Positions 27,453 to 38,971 of a stretch of DNA of 64,000 nucleotides are shown here, in pieces. Origin of the DNA: Epiperipatus broadwayi (Eukaryota; Onychophora; Udeonychophora; Euonychophora; Peripatidae). Below the pieces are notes generated by a model. It had not been told where the DNA came from, made no database searches, and saw only the letters and a program-made list of their open reading frames with translations. Where the stretch lies: assembly GCA_028023455.1 (NCBI GenBank), contig JAQFVV010000013.1, positions 2,792,001 through 2,856,000 on the forward strand, given 5' to 3'. The position numbers and the translations under genes are program-made. Numbering within the stretch: the stretch's first letter is position 1; each line of letters starts with the position of its first letter.

Positions 27453-29975
27453 TGTAATAATTTAATTTTTCTGAGATGTATAATTTGAAATGATGGACTT
27501 GTCATTACAGCATATGAAACAAAAGTTAAGATCATCTAACAAACATATATATCATTTATTCACCCCCTTCCATTTGAATGCCTCAGCACCGTAACTTATT
27601 GAATGAATAGAAAGAAATCAATCATACATTTCAGATTTTAATTCCAATATCCTTTTTTTTAAGGGTCATAGCATCGTCCGGGATGTGAACCTGCAACCCG
27701 GGCAACTGCCTGCAAGTGCAAGGCAGTTGCGCTGACCACTAGCCCACCAATGCAAGACAACAATATCCTTTTTGAACAGAGAATAATTTATTTACATACT
27801 TATTTATTTCTCTACCAAAAAGTCTATGCATTCCATTACAATATATTAAGAATTATTTCTTCTCATATATTTATTGAAGTGTTTGCAAAAATTTATAAAA
27901 TGATCATGTGACAAATTGTGAAACAATTTTAATCATAATAATATTAGTATAAATATTTAAATTTTATTGGGTGTAGTTGTGAAAAAAAAGAAGAGGGACA
28001 ATATTTTTTACTTTCTTTCTTTCTTGGGTAGTTCATTTTATATATATATTTAAAATTCCAAAATGAGCTTAGGATTTAAGTATAAATAGAATATTTTATT
28101 TTTTTTAAAAAATAAAAACATGAAGAGATAAAGATTTTTGTTTCTGAAGGAATTAAAAGCTATTTTTCAATTAATGTATAAAGAGAATATTTTATTTTTC
28201 AAAAAACCAAAAAGAAAGTACAGATTTTTTTTAAAAAAGATAATTTTTCTTCTCAAAAGAAATTTAATTGGTCAACACTTACAGCAATAATTTGATGCAG
28301 TTTATGATTAAATGGAAGATTGATATCAGTTATTTGTCAAAATACAAAGGAGTATATGAGCAGTAAAATTCACTAGAGTTCAATAGTGGTGAATTCAGCA
28401 ATCAGAAACAGCATGAAAATCTGATGCTAGATTGATTTTACACTTAGTTTAAAAAAAATTCTGCTAATTATGGAGTTTACAAAAAACATATTGTAAGCTC
28501 TAAACTAAAAGCTGATCATTATTGACTCAATCATGTAACCACTCTCACTAAAAAGACAATACCTTTGAAAAAAATTTCAACAAGCCTTGCATATTGATCT
28601 ATTCAAAATCATGGCTATCTCAATTTGTGTATTGTTAAACTGGTACCCTAGAGCTACAAAAAAGAAAAAGATAATCTGAAATAAATGTTAAATTAGAAAC
28701 ATGAAGTTTTAAAAGAAAAAGAAGAGTTAAATGAATGAAAATAATTCTTGAAAAAACTTTAAAAAATACTGAACTGAGACATTGTCTAAAGCACTATTGC
28801 AAAAGTTGAAATACTCAACTAGAAAACCATGAAAAGACTTTAAAAAATTCAGTCAGATGGGATATTGTAGTGTACACATCTACATTTGTAAAGGTTACTT
28901 TATAAAAAAAATGAATAGTTGAAAATAATGAATAATTTTTTTAATAGTTTTGATGAAAATTTTTTTTTACTAGGTTATGTCTTCATTTTCCAAAAAAAAA
29001 AAAAAAAATCAATGTTCAAATTAAAATTTCTTTTCTTTCTTTATTGTGAAACATTTATTAGGGTTTTATTATTATAGGAGAATAACATCATTTAGATTAA
29101 ATGTTAATTAGTTATAAAGAACCAGAAAGAAACAATTTTATATGTGTTTGTATGCATTGCATAGAATATATATATATATATATATATATATTAAATTAGG
29201 GTTTGCCATATTATTTTTTAAATTATTTTATTATTTTATTTATAAATTAATTTTATTAAATAATAGTTTAAAAAAATAATTTCTGGAATTATTTTTTTCT
29301 GATGTCTTTATTCTTATAGTCATTATGTGAATTACCAATGTGTATGACAGATTACTTCATAGAGTTGTACTTTAAGGAATTTGGAAGTAATTCCAGTGTC
29401 ACTTGTTCATAGTCTTTAAGATCCATGTGATCCCAAAGCTAGTTTAGGCATAATAGTATACACACGTGGACATACAGCTGCTTCTCTGTAGAATTATTTA
29501 GATGACACTAAGATTATAGAAAGTTACATTAATTTAAAGTCCATACCGTTTTATTTTACAAATTTGATAATTAGTTTATTGATAGTCAGTACACTGATAG
29601 TACCTGATGACTCAAAGTATTGAAGACAATAAGCATTGATATAATGATCAAAGCATTTCTGATATAGCATTACTTTTAGAATTATTTTTAGCACTTACAT
29701 ACATGCATGCAGATGAAATATTGGTGATTGTATTTATAATATGCCCTATGTTTGGTATTAACTAGATGACAATCTAAGATTTTACATTTTATTTATAAAT
29801 TCATTCACAAAGGATGACTGTCGATTTTTGATGAATATTACAGAGGATACTATATATATATTGGATTGAGATGCTGATTCTTTGTTCATTTTCTATAGCT
29901 GTAAAAGCAAGGATATTTTTTTATGATAATTTCCATCACTACTGATATATCCCCATATTCAGTGTAAGTATTATA
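27453..29975 (+). repeat. 5' LTR
   Basis: Collinear with 32.7-34.83 kb through blocks such as ATAATAATATTA, TTTTATTGG, CATGCATGCAG versus CATGCAAATTAAA, and GATGCTGATTCTTTG. It ends GTATTATA just before a TGG primer-like block. It includes about 116 bp of nested retroposon plus its target duplication. Both LTRs share an internal repeat containing TGTTAAA(C/T)TGG (28630-28730 here). Confidence 0.65.
27645..27773 (-). mobile_element. short tRNA-derived retroposon with 13-bp target duplication
   Basis: A unit of about 100 bp (27658-27760) is bracketed by the perfect 13-bp repeat CAATATCCTTTTT (27645-27657 and 27761-27773). On the minus strand it starts TTGTCTTGCATTGG, then has an A box (TGGGCTAGTGGTCAGCG), a 10-bp perfect hairpin (GCAACTGCCT with AGGCAGTTGC around a 9-nt loop containing TGCAC) where the anticodon arm should be, a B box (GGTTCACATCC) inside a CCGGG/CCCGG stem, and ends GATGCTATGACCCTT followed by an A run. 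The intact target duplication and A tail show it moved by retroposition. It has almost no body beyond the tRNA-like part, which is unusually short for a SINE. Confidence 0.85.
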
Positions 29976-29977
29976 GA

Positions 29978-29996
29978 TGGTGACTCAAATATGGGC
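29978..29996 (+). promoter_or_regulatory. candidate primer-binding site
   Basis: TGGTGACTCAAATATGGGC starts 2 nt after the LTR end. It keeps the TGG...CAA...GGGC skeleton of a tRNA-Lys(CUU) primer site but with several changes, so the tRNA assignment is tentative. Confidence 0.45.
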
Positions 29997-30799
29997 TTAA
30001 TGATAATCAAGTTCTGATAGTCATTATTACAAGATGACCACACAACTTAAAGCTTGAATATAACTTTACTGCTGAGAAACAAAGATCTGTATTTTTATAC
30101 AAAATTAATAAAGAAAAAATTAATTATTGCAAAACATGTGACAAGAATTATATACAATGATTTAGCACTTTAATGATAAATAATTGATTTATAAATACTA
30201 AATAGTGATGATAATGCTTTAAGAAATGTTCATATGTAAAGTAGAACAGAATAAAAAAGCAAAACTTTTTGGAGACTGAATGAAGATTATGTCTGCTAAA
30301 GTTTGTTTAACTATACTTTCAGTATTGGTAATGATAGAAGATTTTGTCATTGAATTGAGTTTGCAATGTTGTCACATGCAACTCTATGGAGCATTCCTAA
30401 CTCAGACCTTACCTAATCCACTTTTAAGTTTTCATATTTACCAGCCTCAAAGACTCAATGGAGTAAGCAAAACTTTTAAGGAATTCCCAGTGATAATATA
30501 TTATTAGAATCAATCTTGGTCTCAAATATTCCCCATGAGCAAGATGTCAGATTTCAAATATTTTATTAGTGTTGAGGTATCCCTCATGGTTTGTTTATTC
30601 TGCATTTGTGTATATATATTCATTGTTCAGTAGTTGAATTCTTTATCTATCCCAGAATTGCAGGTCATTATTTAGTTTTTTTTTAAAGTTAACTGTATCT
30701 CCAGAAAAAGTGTGAATTATGATGTTGATATATGAATTTTATGTTATGCATGACTGTACATTTTAAAACAAAGTAAATTAGGAAAATAGTCACGCATAC

Positions 30800-32720
30800 A
30801 TGAACAGGATAGAAATAAAAAATAAAATCAGAAGTATATATTAGACAGTTAGATAAAAACAGGGATTAAGAAAGTAAAGTTCAAAGAAAGGCAGATCAGG
30901 GGTAATAGGTAACAATGAAAGTTTGTATGGAAGGGAAGGTAATGTGAGGCTTATGAAATATTATTAAACTTGTTAAGAGCTATTGACAAGCTCATACAAA
31001 CTTAAATGCTAACAAAGACAAAATTGAAAAAAAAAATTAAAACAGAATGCAATCAAGGAAAATCAGCACTCAACTAAGGAGCCCAAGAAATTGAGAAATG
31101 ATGATGTCAGTCAAATATAGAAAATACTGCTAAGCAAAATAAAAGAATCTGTAAAGAGAAAAAATGTTTCTAAGAAGAGAGAAGCAATCAGCAAAGAAAA
31201 AAATACTGCTAAGAAAAAATGAAAAAGTCATAGAAAAGAGAGCAAAAGAAAATCAAATTCTGCTAAGAAAAATAGAAGCAATAAACAAAGGTAGATAATA
31301 AAAAAGCAGAAGAAATACTGATGGAAAGAACTGCATTTAAGAAAAATAGAAGAAAGCAATCAATAAAATCAAAAGAGAGCAGAAGAAATGCTGATAAAAA
31401 GTAAAAAAATCAATGAAAAAATATTGGTAAAGACGGATAATCAGCTATCAAGAATATAATCCAAATGATCGAGGACAAAGAAATAATAAATGTTACATGT
31501 AGTATGAGATAATACAAGAGGAAGCTGAAATAATAGATTAAATTGTGTAAATTTGGATGAACAATGAAATTTACAAGAGAAGATAGAATTGAAAAAAGTA
31601 ATAGGACAAGTGTAGGATCAAATATCAAAGATTAAACAGGAAGCTGAGAAATGAAGAGAATGAGCAATGTCAATTCACAAAAAGCATGAAAGCAACTCAA
31701 AAAGTTTTTAAGTAAAGATGTTCAGACTGATCAAAAATGAGGAGAAAATATGTTAAAGGGCTGCATCAAAAGGTATTAGAACAGAGTAAAATGATGGATT
31801 TGACAGTAAAGCCAGAAGAAGTATTGAATGAGTTGTAAGGAAAAAACAAGTCCCCAAAAACATAAGCTATACCAAGGAGATGTCAAGTGATTCCTTAAAA
31901 TAAAGTCATGTGAGAGTGAAACAGGGGAAACTTCTATGGAACGCCTGGATAGTTTAGAGTATTATTTTTCATTAAACAAAATGAAGCATCACATGCTCAT
32001 CTCCAAAAATCAGCAAATCATTGTGAAACAAAACAAAAATTTTCCAAAGATATAAATATGACATGTTATGTGAATAGTCAACTGAAGAGCATCAGGATAG
32101 TACTTAGTAGCATGTATCATAAGAGATACACAAAGTAGGTAAAGGAAAAATCTATATTCAATTTTTTTGAAGTCAGGTATTTTAGTTGAAAGTCTTGATA
32201 GTTTATATTTTGTCAGATAGCCAAACAATAAGAATTACTAGGCATCCCTTACCATATTAGATAGACCAAATGATTATTTATGGATACAGAAGAAAAGAGT
32301 TACTATTAAACAAGTAGCCAAATTGCGAATCCCTTAAAAATGCAATAAGAATAAAAAATAGTTTAACTCCCTCAACTGTCAAAATAATGGCCACAGAGAA
32401 TTAGGGATAAGGTCAAAATAAATAGTATAGTTATTAAAATAAAGAAAATACACAAAAGAAAATATGAAAAAGGGGGAATAATAGTAGTTCAGAGAGTGCA
32501 GGAATAATTATAGGGATTAGCAGTATGGATAATCTGAGCAGGATTGCACCATCACGTTATAGCAGCTGTAATTCAGGTGAAGATTATCAGTGAATTTGAA
32601 GAACAATGTCCAGTTAATCATCCACAAAAACAATTACCTTCAAGGTTCCTACATTATTCCACACACCATGAAAAAACACCTTCATATGGCAATATGAAAG
32701 AAGTATGAAGGGAATTTATA
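30800..32720 (+). pseudogene. gag-like coiled-coil coding relic
   Basis: Plus-strand translation in shifting frames gives lysine/glutamate-rich helices. These contain a diverged internal repeat around AATACTGCTAAGAAAAA (31110-31400), AEEILMERTAFKKN and ISKIKQEAEK, and then a possible capsid-side stretch MERLDSLEYYFSLNKMKHHM near 31938. Many stops and frameshifts are present. The location between primer site and 3' LTR and the helical N-terminal repeats fit a gag gene. There is no room for pol before the 3' LTR. Confidence 0.45.
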
Positions 32721-34830
32721 ATGCCCAACTCTTGAGATCTTTTCCAAAAGAATGCTAGTATAAACTTACACAATTAATAAATAATTGAAAAAAAAATGCA
32801 TAGAATAGTAAACGAGATTTATTTGTAATCAGAATTTATTACCAATTAGGAGGTGTGTGTGAAAAAAAATATTCTTATGTTAGATACAGAATAACCTATC
32901 TGCTAAATAGTAATTTATATTTATTAAAAGATTTCCACACATGAATTGATTATATGATAAGTTTTGAAACATTTTTAGTTATAATAATATTAATATAAAT
33001 GTTTAATTTTATTGGATATAATTGTAAAAGAAAAAGAGGCAAAAAAGGAATAATGTTTTTTTTTCTTGCATAATTCATTTTTTTTATAAAAACAAAAAGA
33101 GATAATGTCTTACTTAAAATATTTTATCTTAAAGATATTTATCTCTGAAAAAATTAGAAGTATTTTTCAATTAGTAATAATAGAATTTTTTTTTAAAAAA
33201 GATATTTGTTGTAAAAAGAAAGTGAATTGAACATGGCTTAATTCAGTAATTTCTGAAATAGTCATGTAATTGGATAGATTTATATCAGGGGTGGACAGTA
33301 TATTCAATAGATTTCAATAATGGCAAATTCAGTAGTCAAAAGGTCAGAACTGATATTACTCTTAGTTAAAAAAATATATGATTTTTGCTAATATGCATAA
33401 CAAGTATTATGTGCTAAGTCTTGTTAAAGGCTGTTCATTACTGATCGAACTATGTAACCAATCTCACTAAATATATATATATCCTTGAAAAAAACTTTCA
33501 AAATCCATGGTTGTCTCAATTTATGTTAACCTGCATAAAAAATAATTGTTAAATTGGACACATGGAGTTACAAAAAAAAAAAACTAATATGAAATGAAAG
33601 TAATTGTTAAACTGAAAATCTGGAGCTAAGAAAATAAAAAGAAAGAAAAGCTAAATAGATTAAAATAGCTATAGAGAAATCTATAAAAAAAAATCAGAGC
33701 TAAGAGATTGACTAAAATAATACCTACAAGAGTTTACAAAAAAGATACTCAAGTAGGCAACTATCAAAGAAGGATTAAAAGAAAAAAAAATCCATAGTCA
33801 AGTTTCTTTATAAACAAATGAATAGTTGAAAATAGTGAAGACCTTTTTTTAGTAGTTTTGTTGAAAGGTTTTTTTATTAGATAAAATTCAAAAAAAAAAA
33901 AAGGTTCAAGTTAAAAATTATTTTTTTCTTTATTATGAAATATTTTTTTAGGATTTTATTATTGTAAAAGAATAAACCATTTGGATTAAAGATTAATTAA
34001 TTATAAAGAATAAGAAGGGAATAACATTTGTATATGTTACATGAAACTATATGCATATTGTATGAATAGGGTTGATCAATATGTATATTAAGTTTAGTCT
34101 GTCACATTATCATTTTATACATTTCTTACTGTTTTAAAGTTTTTTTCTGAAATTATTATTTTTGATGTCTTTATACTTCTAGCTACTTTTTGTTTTATAA
34201 ATTACCAGTGTGTCATTGATTTTATCAGATTTGTTCTTTAAGGGATTTTTTAGGTTATGCCAATGAAATTATTTAATAACAAAACAAATTAGTGTATATT
34301 TTCTCTGTTCACAGACTCTAGAGTCCATGTGTTCCCAAAGCTAATTCAGGCATAATTTTTGCAATATGTATGTATGAGTGTATGGACATCCAGATGATTC
34401 ACTATAAAATTATTTGGATGGTCTTTAAAGACCACATATTTCACTTTAATAATTTAGTAATTAGTTTATTAAGGGCCAGTATATGCATGGTATACATGAT
34501 GGCACAGAACATTGATAAAGATCAGCATCAACATTTTTGTATAGGATTATTTTTATAATTATTTTTAGTACTTACATATATTCATGCAAATTAAATATTA
34601 GTGATTGCTTTTATAATGTGCTTTATATTTGATATTGGCTATATAATGATTAGCCTAAAATTTTACACTTTGACTTTTAAATCCATTCACTAATAATGGC
34701 TGTTGACCTTTACTAGTATTTCTGGGGATGATGCTGATTCTTTGCTCATTTTCTATAACAATAAAAACGGGGGTGTTTTTGAAGATAATTTCCTTCACTA
34801 CTAATATATCTGTTATTCCATATCATTACA
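32716..34830 (+). repeat. 3' LTR (left boundary approximate)
   Basis: Homology to the 5' LTR is clear from about 32920 onward and ends at ATTACA before ATAT. The left edge is uncertain by 100-200 bp. A purine-rich stretch GAAAGAAGTATGAAGGGAA (32697-32715) could be the polypurine tract, but a TGTAATC at 32824 is an alternative LTR start. Confidence 0.6.
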
Positions 34831-34834
34831 ATAT

Positions 34835-35860
34835 ACATATATATTAATATATTCTTGAACTTGTTTTCCCATCATTTTATTAATGAACTAGTACATTTTC
34901 AATGAAATGGGTTAGTTCATAAAATGTTTTGTGATGAATAAACAAGTAAACTTTAAAAAAATATATTTGTAATCATATGTTGTATTGGTTTCAACATCAA
35001 GTTGATTTGTTAAATGTTAAAAAAAATAAATTTATCTGTTGAAAAATGCATCTTCACAAACTTTCAGATAGATAACAAAATTATATATTTTTAGAATAAT
35101 GTAGAACATGTACAAAGTTTTAAAAAATTTGACTTTATCTAAAATACATGTACAATATACACAGATATCATAAGTAATATAAATTCACTGGAGTAAAACT
35201 TCAATAACTGTTAGACAATTGTTCTACTAATATAGAGAATATAGAAAAAATAATCATTGCCTAACTTTTTTCATTAAACCAATTTTCAGCATTTTCTGAT
35301 GCTCAATACAATTTTTTCATTGTGCAATGATAAAATATTTTCTTTATTTTAACTTTCCATTTTTTAACAACTCTTTGTAATTTCACATTATCTATCTTAT
35401 GTATATATTTGTGCACTGCAACTCTGCTTTATATAAATGTCCCAATTAACAGTTTTCTTTATTATTCTTTGTATTTCTTTACTGCTTATTGTTTTTTTTT
35501 ATAGTTTTCAGAATAAACAGAAGTTATTTCAACTTTTACTGGCTATTCATATTCATACTAAGTGTACTAAATAATATCAAGATGGCAATGAGGCATAGGA
35601 AATTCATTACCTAACAAATACTAATTATTTTCACTTTCACTAGAATACTAGGAGTAGTACTGATATGTCCATTAACAAAATTATCAAGTAATAATTCATT
35701 TTCCAATCATTCAGTGATCAAACTCTGTAGCATAAAGTAGTTAATATAATGATGAGTGAATTTAATTAGCAATTAAGATCAGCGCATTACTCTTACTGTG
35801 ACAACAACATTTAATGCCAATCCATAGAGAAAATAAAATATGGAAAATTTAGCCATAGTT
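34835..35860. other. A+T-rich spacer
   Basis: About 1 kb between the LTR element and the RTE element. No coding or structural signal is seen. Confidence 0.6.
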
Positions 35861-36628
35861 ATCATTACAAAAGCTGCAGAAAGGAGTTTGCTATTCTGAA
35901 AGGAGACCCTTTGATTCCTCTTGGAGGCCTTAAAGGAACCGAGCAGGGCAAATTCCTAATGTCCACTCCATACTTTCTTGTCGTTGCAGCTGTTATTACT
36001 ATGTGATTATTCATATAGTATACGAACATGGATGGGCTGCTCACCAACACGCATTAGCCAGCGTGGTGAGTTTATTGGCTTTTTACCTCTGAGTTTAAGA
36101 TCAAGAAACACCATGGTCTTTCTTCTCAGTGCCTGATAAGGCAGAATGAATGTTTGTGTAAATGATAAATATTTTTCCAATACATATATACAATTATGAC
36201 AGACAAAAATAAAGCTTGGCCCTTATTCCCAGGAGGCTGTAAAGTCACCAATCAAGGCAGCGGTTGGTGGCCGAAGGTGGAGGGTGCTAAGAATTCCCTG
36301 ATTGTGGACCCAGGCTGCCATTTGATGATGAATTTTTATTTAGGTACTTACAACTGCAGATCACTTTCAAGTGAAGGAAGATTGCAAGAATTAGAAGAAG
36401 AATTGTCTTATATTAAATGGGACATTATTGGACTTTGTGAAGTTAGAAGAAAAGGTGAAGAAATAATTGATTTAAAAAGTGGACATATACTCTATTATAA
36501 AGGCACACATACTGAAAATACAAGTGGAGTAGGATTCATTATAAATAAAAAGTGGAAGAACAATATAGTGGAGATTGATGGTGTATCGGACAGAATTGCA
36601 AGATTAGTTATACAACTTAATAGCAGAT

Positions 36629-38971
36629 CATCATCAATAGTAGTCTGTCCAATAGACAGGTCCAGAGAGTAGTCACTACATCAGTTCATCCATTCTTCCA
36701 TTCCATTCTCTTCCTTGCCCACTTCCTCAATTCCACATAACCCCTTCCATCTCGTATATCATCAAATAATGTCAATCTCTTCCGTCCTTTCTTTTTATTT
36801 CCACTCACCATTCCTTCCAAAACATCTTTCATTAAACTATAATCTTTTCTGAGTATATGTCCAATCCAGTTTCTCTTTCTCTCTTTGATACTTTCAATCA
36901 ATCTTCTTTCCTCATTAACTCTTTTCAAAACTTCTTCATTTGTTATTTTATTCACCCAACTGATTTTTTCCATTTTTCTCCATGTCCACATCTCAAAAGC
37001 TTCCAGTCGTTTCTTAATTCTATTACTCAATGTCCATGTCTCACAACCATACATTAATACACTCCACACATAACATTTAATTAATCTTTTCCTTAATTCT
37101 CTTTCCATAGGTCCACAAAATATCTTCTTTCTTTTTACAAATGTCACCTTTGCCAATGCTATTCTTCTTTTAACTTCATCTTCACTTCTTCCATCCTCAC
37201 TCAACCAACAACCCAAATATCTAAATCCCTTCACCTGCTGCACCATGTCATCATGGATTCCAATTTGCAGTCTTTTTGCATCTCTCCCTATCCATAAACA
37301 CTCAGTCTTTTCAATATTAATCTTCATTCCATATGCCATACATCCTTCTTCCAATTTATTCAACATATTCTGAAGATCCTTTTCTTCCTCAGCAATAAGA
37401 GCCATATCATCTGCAAATCTTATACACTTTATTACTCTCCCTCCAACATTTGCTCCTCCACAGTCCAAATAATTATTTAGCATATCTTCTAAATAAATAT
37501 TAAACAAAACAGGTGACATACTACATCCTTGCCTAACTCCACTTTCTATATTCACTTCATCAGTCTCATTACATCCAAATCTAACTCTTATTCTTTGCCC
37601 ATTATACATATTTCATATCAATCGTCTTTCTTTCCAGAATACTCCTTTATCTCTTAAGATAGACATCAGTTTATTCCAGCTTACTCTATCAAATGCCTTT
37701 TCTAAATCTACAAAACATATACCAATTCCTTTATCTCTTTCAATATATCTTTCTGCAATTGTCCTAACAATACCAATAGCATCTCTTGTGCTTTTCCCTT
37801 TCCGAAAACCAAACTGTTCTTCAGCAATATAATAGTCAACCATTCCATAAATCCTTTGAGTTAAAATCCTCAATAACATCTTAGAAACATGAGACAATAC
37901 ACTTATTGTCCTATACTCTTCACATTTAACAGCTTTCTTCTTTTTAGCAATTGGAATCACTATAGTTCTTAAAAAATCTTCAGGCCAAACTCCACTATTA
38001 TATATCAAATTGCAAAGTCCAACTATTTCCTTCATAGTAAATTCTCCCATTTCTCTCAAAAATTCTATAGGTACTGCATCAAATCCAATAGCCTTACCAT
38101 TCTTCATTTGTGCGATTGCCTTTCTTACTTCATCTGGCAGTATATCCATACCTCTATCATCCATTGCAACATCTTCATTTTCAAGTTCATAACTAATTAA
38201 ATTATTTCCTCTACTAAACAGATACCGAATATATTCTTCCCATCTTTTTAATATATCATTACTATCGGTTAACCTTCTTCCATTCTTATCCGCAATCTCA
38301 CTTGCTACCCATGTCTTTTTCTCCGAAGAAATACTTTGTATTCTATCAAATGCTAGATCATATCTTTTCATCTGTTGAAACCTTTCTATCTCTTTACATT
38401 CTTGCTCCAACCACTTTTCTTTTGCTAAATCTGTTTCTCTTCTTAATTCATTATTAAATTTCCTATATTCCTTTTGCCCTTCCTCAGTATTTACATTCTT
38501 CCACCATCTCCATACTTCCATCTTTTCCAACAAACCTTCAGTTATCCAAGGTCTTTTAGCTTTTCTCGCCCGAATAATACCTATTTCATTTTTTGCTATT
38601 TTCAAGAATCCCTCTTTAATTCTATTCCAACACTCATCAGAGCTATTAATATAGTTCCCATCCTGAACAATTCTTTTAAATTCATTAAATTCACATATTA
38701 AACCAAATTTTCTTTTTCCATTTGTCTAAATTTATCCAAGTCCCATCTTGTGTATCTTTTCCGTCTTTTAATTCTTTTTAAACTTAACTTTAATTTAGCC
38801 ATCACCAAATTATGATCCGAATCTATATCAGCACCTGGCAAAGCATGTGAACCCTTAACAGCATTCTTATATCTATTCTGAATCAGTATATAATCAATTT
38901 GATAACGTTCTTTGTTACCTGGAGCTTTCCATGTATACAATCTTCTAATATGATTTTTAAAGCAAGTATTT
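36629..38971 (-). mobile_element. nested antisense RTE-type element, 5'-truncated
   Basis: Inserted in the endonuclease domain of the host RTE. Its ends are defined because deleting it rejoins the host frame (…QLNSR / YQMQIIQVYAATS…) and leaves the short repeat GCAGAT on both sides (36623-36628 and 38972-38977). The 3' end at the low coordinate has a very short UTR and the tail ATTGATGATG. The 5' end is cut inside its own endonuclease domain. It belongs to a different RTE lineage from its host, since the RT and C-terminal motifs differ. Confidence 0.9.
36686..38971 (-). pseudogene. RTE-type endonuclease C-terminus plus reverse transcriptase
   Basis: It starts at NTCFKNHIRRLYTWKAPG, with the endonuclease blocks YQIDYIL and PGADIDSDHNLV. 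RT blocks follow: MKNGKAIGFDAVP, KKKAVKCEEYRTIS, QFGFRKGKSTRDAI, FVDLEKAFDRV, GVRQGCSMSPVLFNI, the catalytic box RFADDMALIAEEE, KGFRYLGCWLSEDG, and the C-terminal LMYGCETWTLSNR, FEMWTWRKMEKISW and RNWIGHILRKD. Only two lesions are seen: one frameshift near 38705-38740 and one in-frame TGA at 37613-37615, after which the same frame resumes at NMYNGQRIRV. The frame ends at EWKNG. It is thus much better preserved than its host, consistent with later insertion. Confidence 0.9.

Larger units (their letters stand above)
27453..34830 (+). mobile_element. LTR retrotransposon with long LTRs, gag only
   Basis: Two direct repeats of 2 kb or more flank a short interior. The outer ends read TGTAATA... (27453) and ...ATCATTACA (34830). 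They are flanked by ATAT on both sides (27449-27452 and 34831-34834), a 4-bp duplication as expected for Gypsy integrases. A primer-site-like TGG block follows the left LTR, giving plus orientation. The interior of about 2.8 kb holds only a lysine-rich coiled-coil, gag-like relic. No protease, RT or integrase is recognisable. A tRNA-derived retroposon is nested in the left LTR. Confidence 0.7.

Noticed and set aside
27660-27760. Functional tRNA gene
   Set aside because: It has A and B boxes, but the anticodon arm has a 10-bp stem and 9-nt loop, and target duplications plus an A tail show retroposition.
36857-38192. Several plus-strand frames (36857, 36885, 38010)
   Set aside because: They are antisense shadows of the nested minus-strand RTE coding region.
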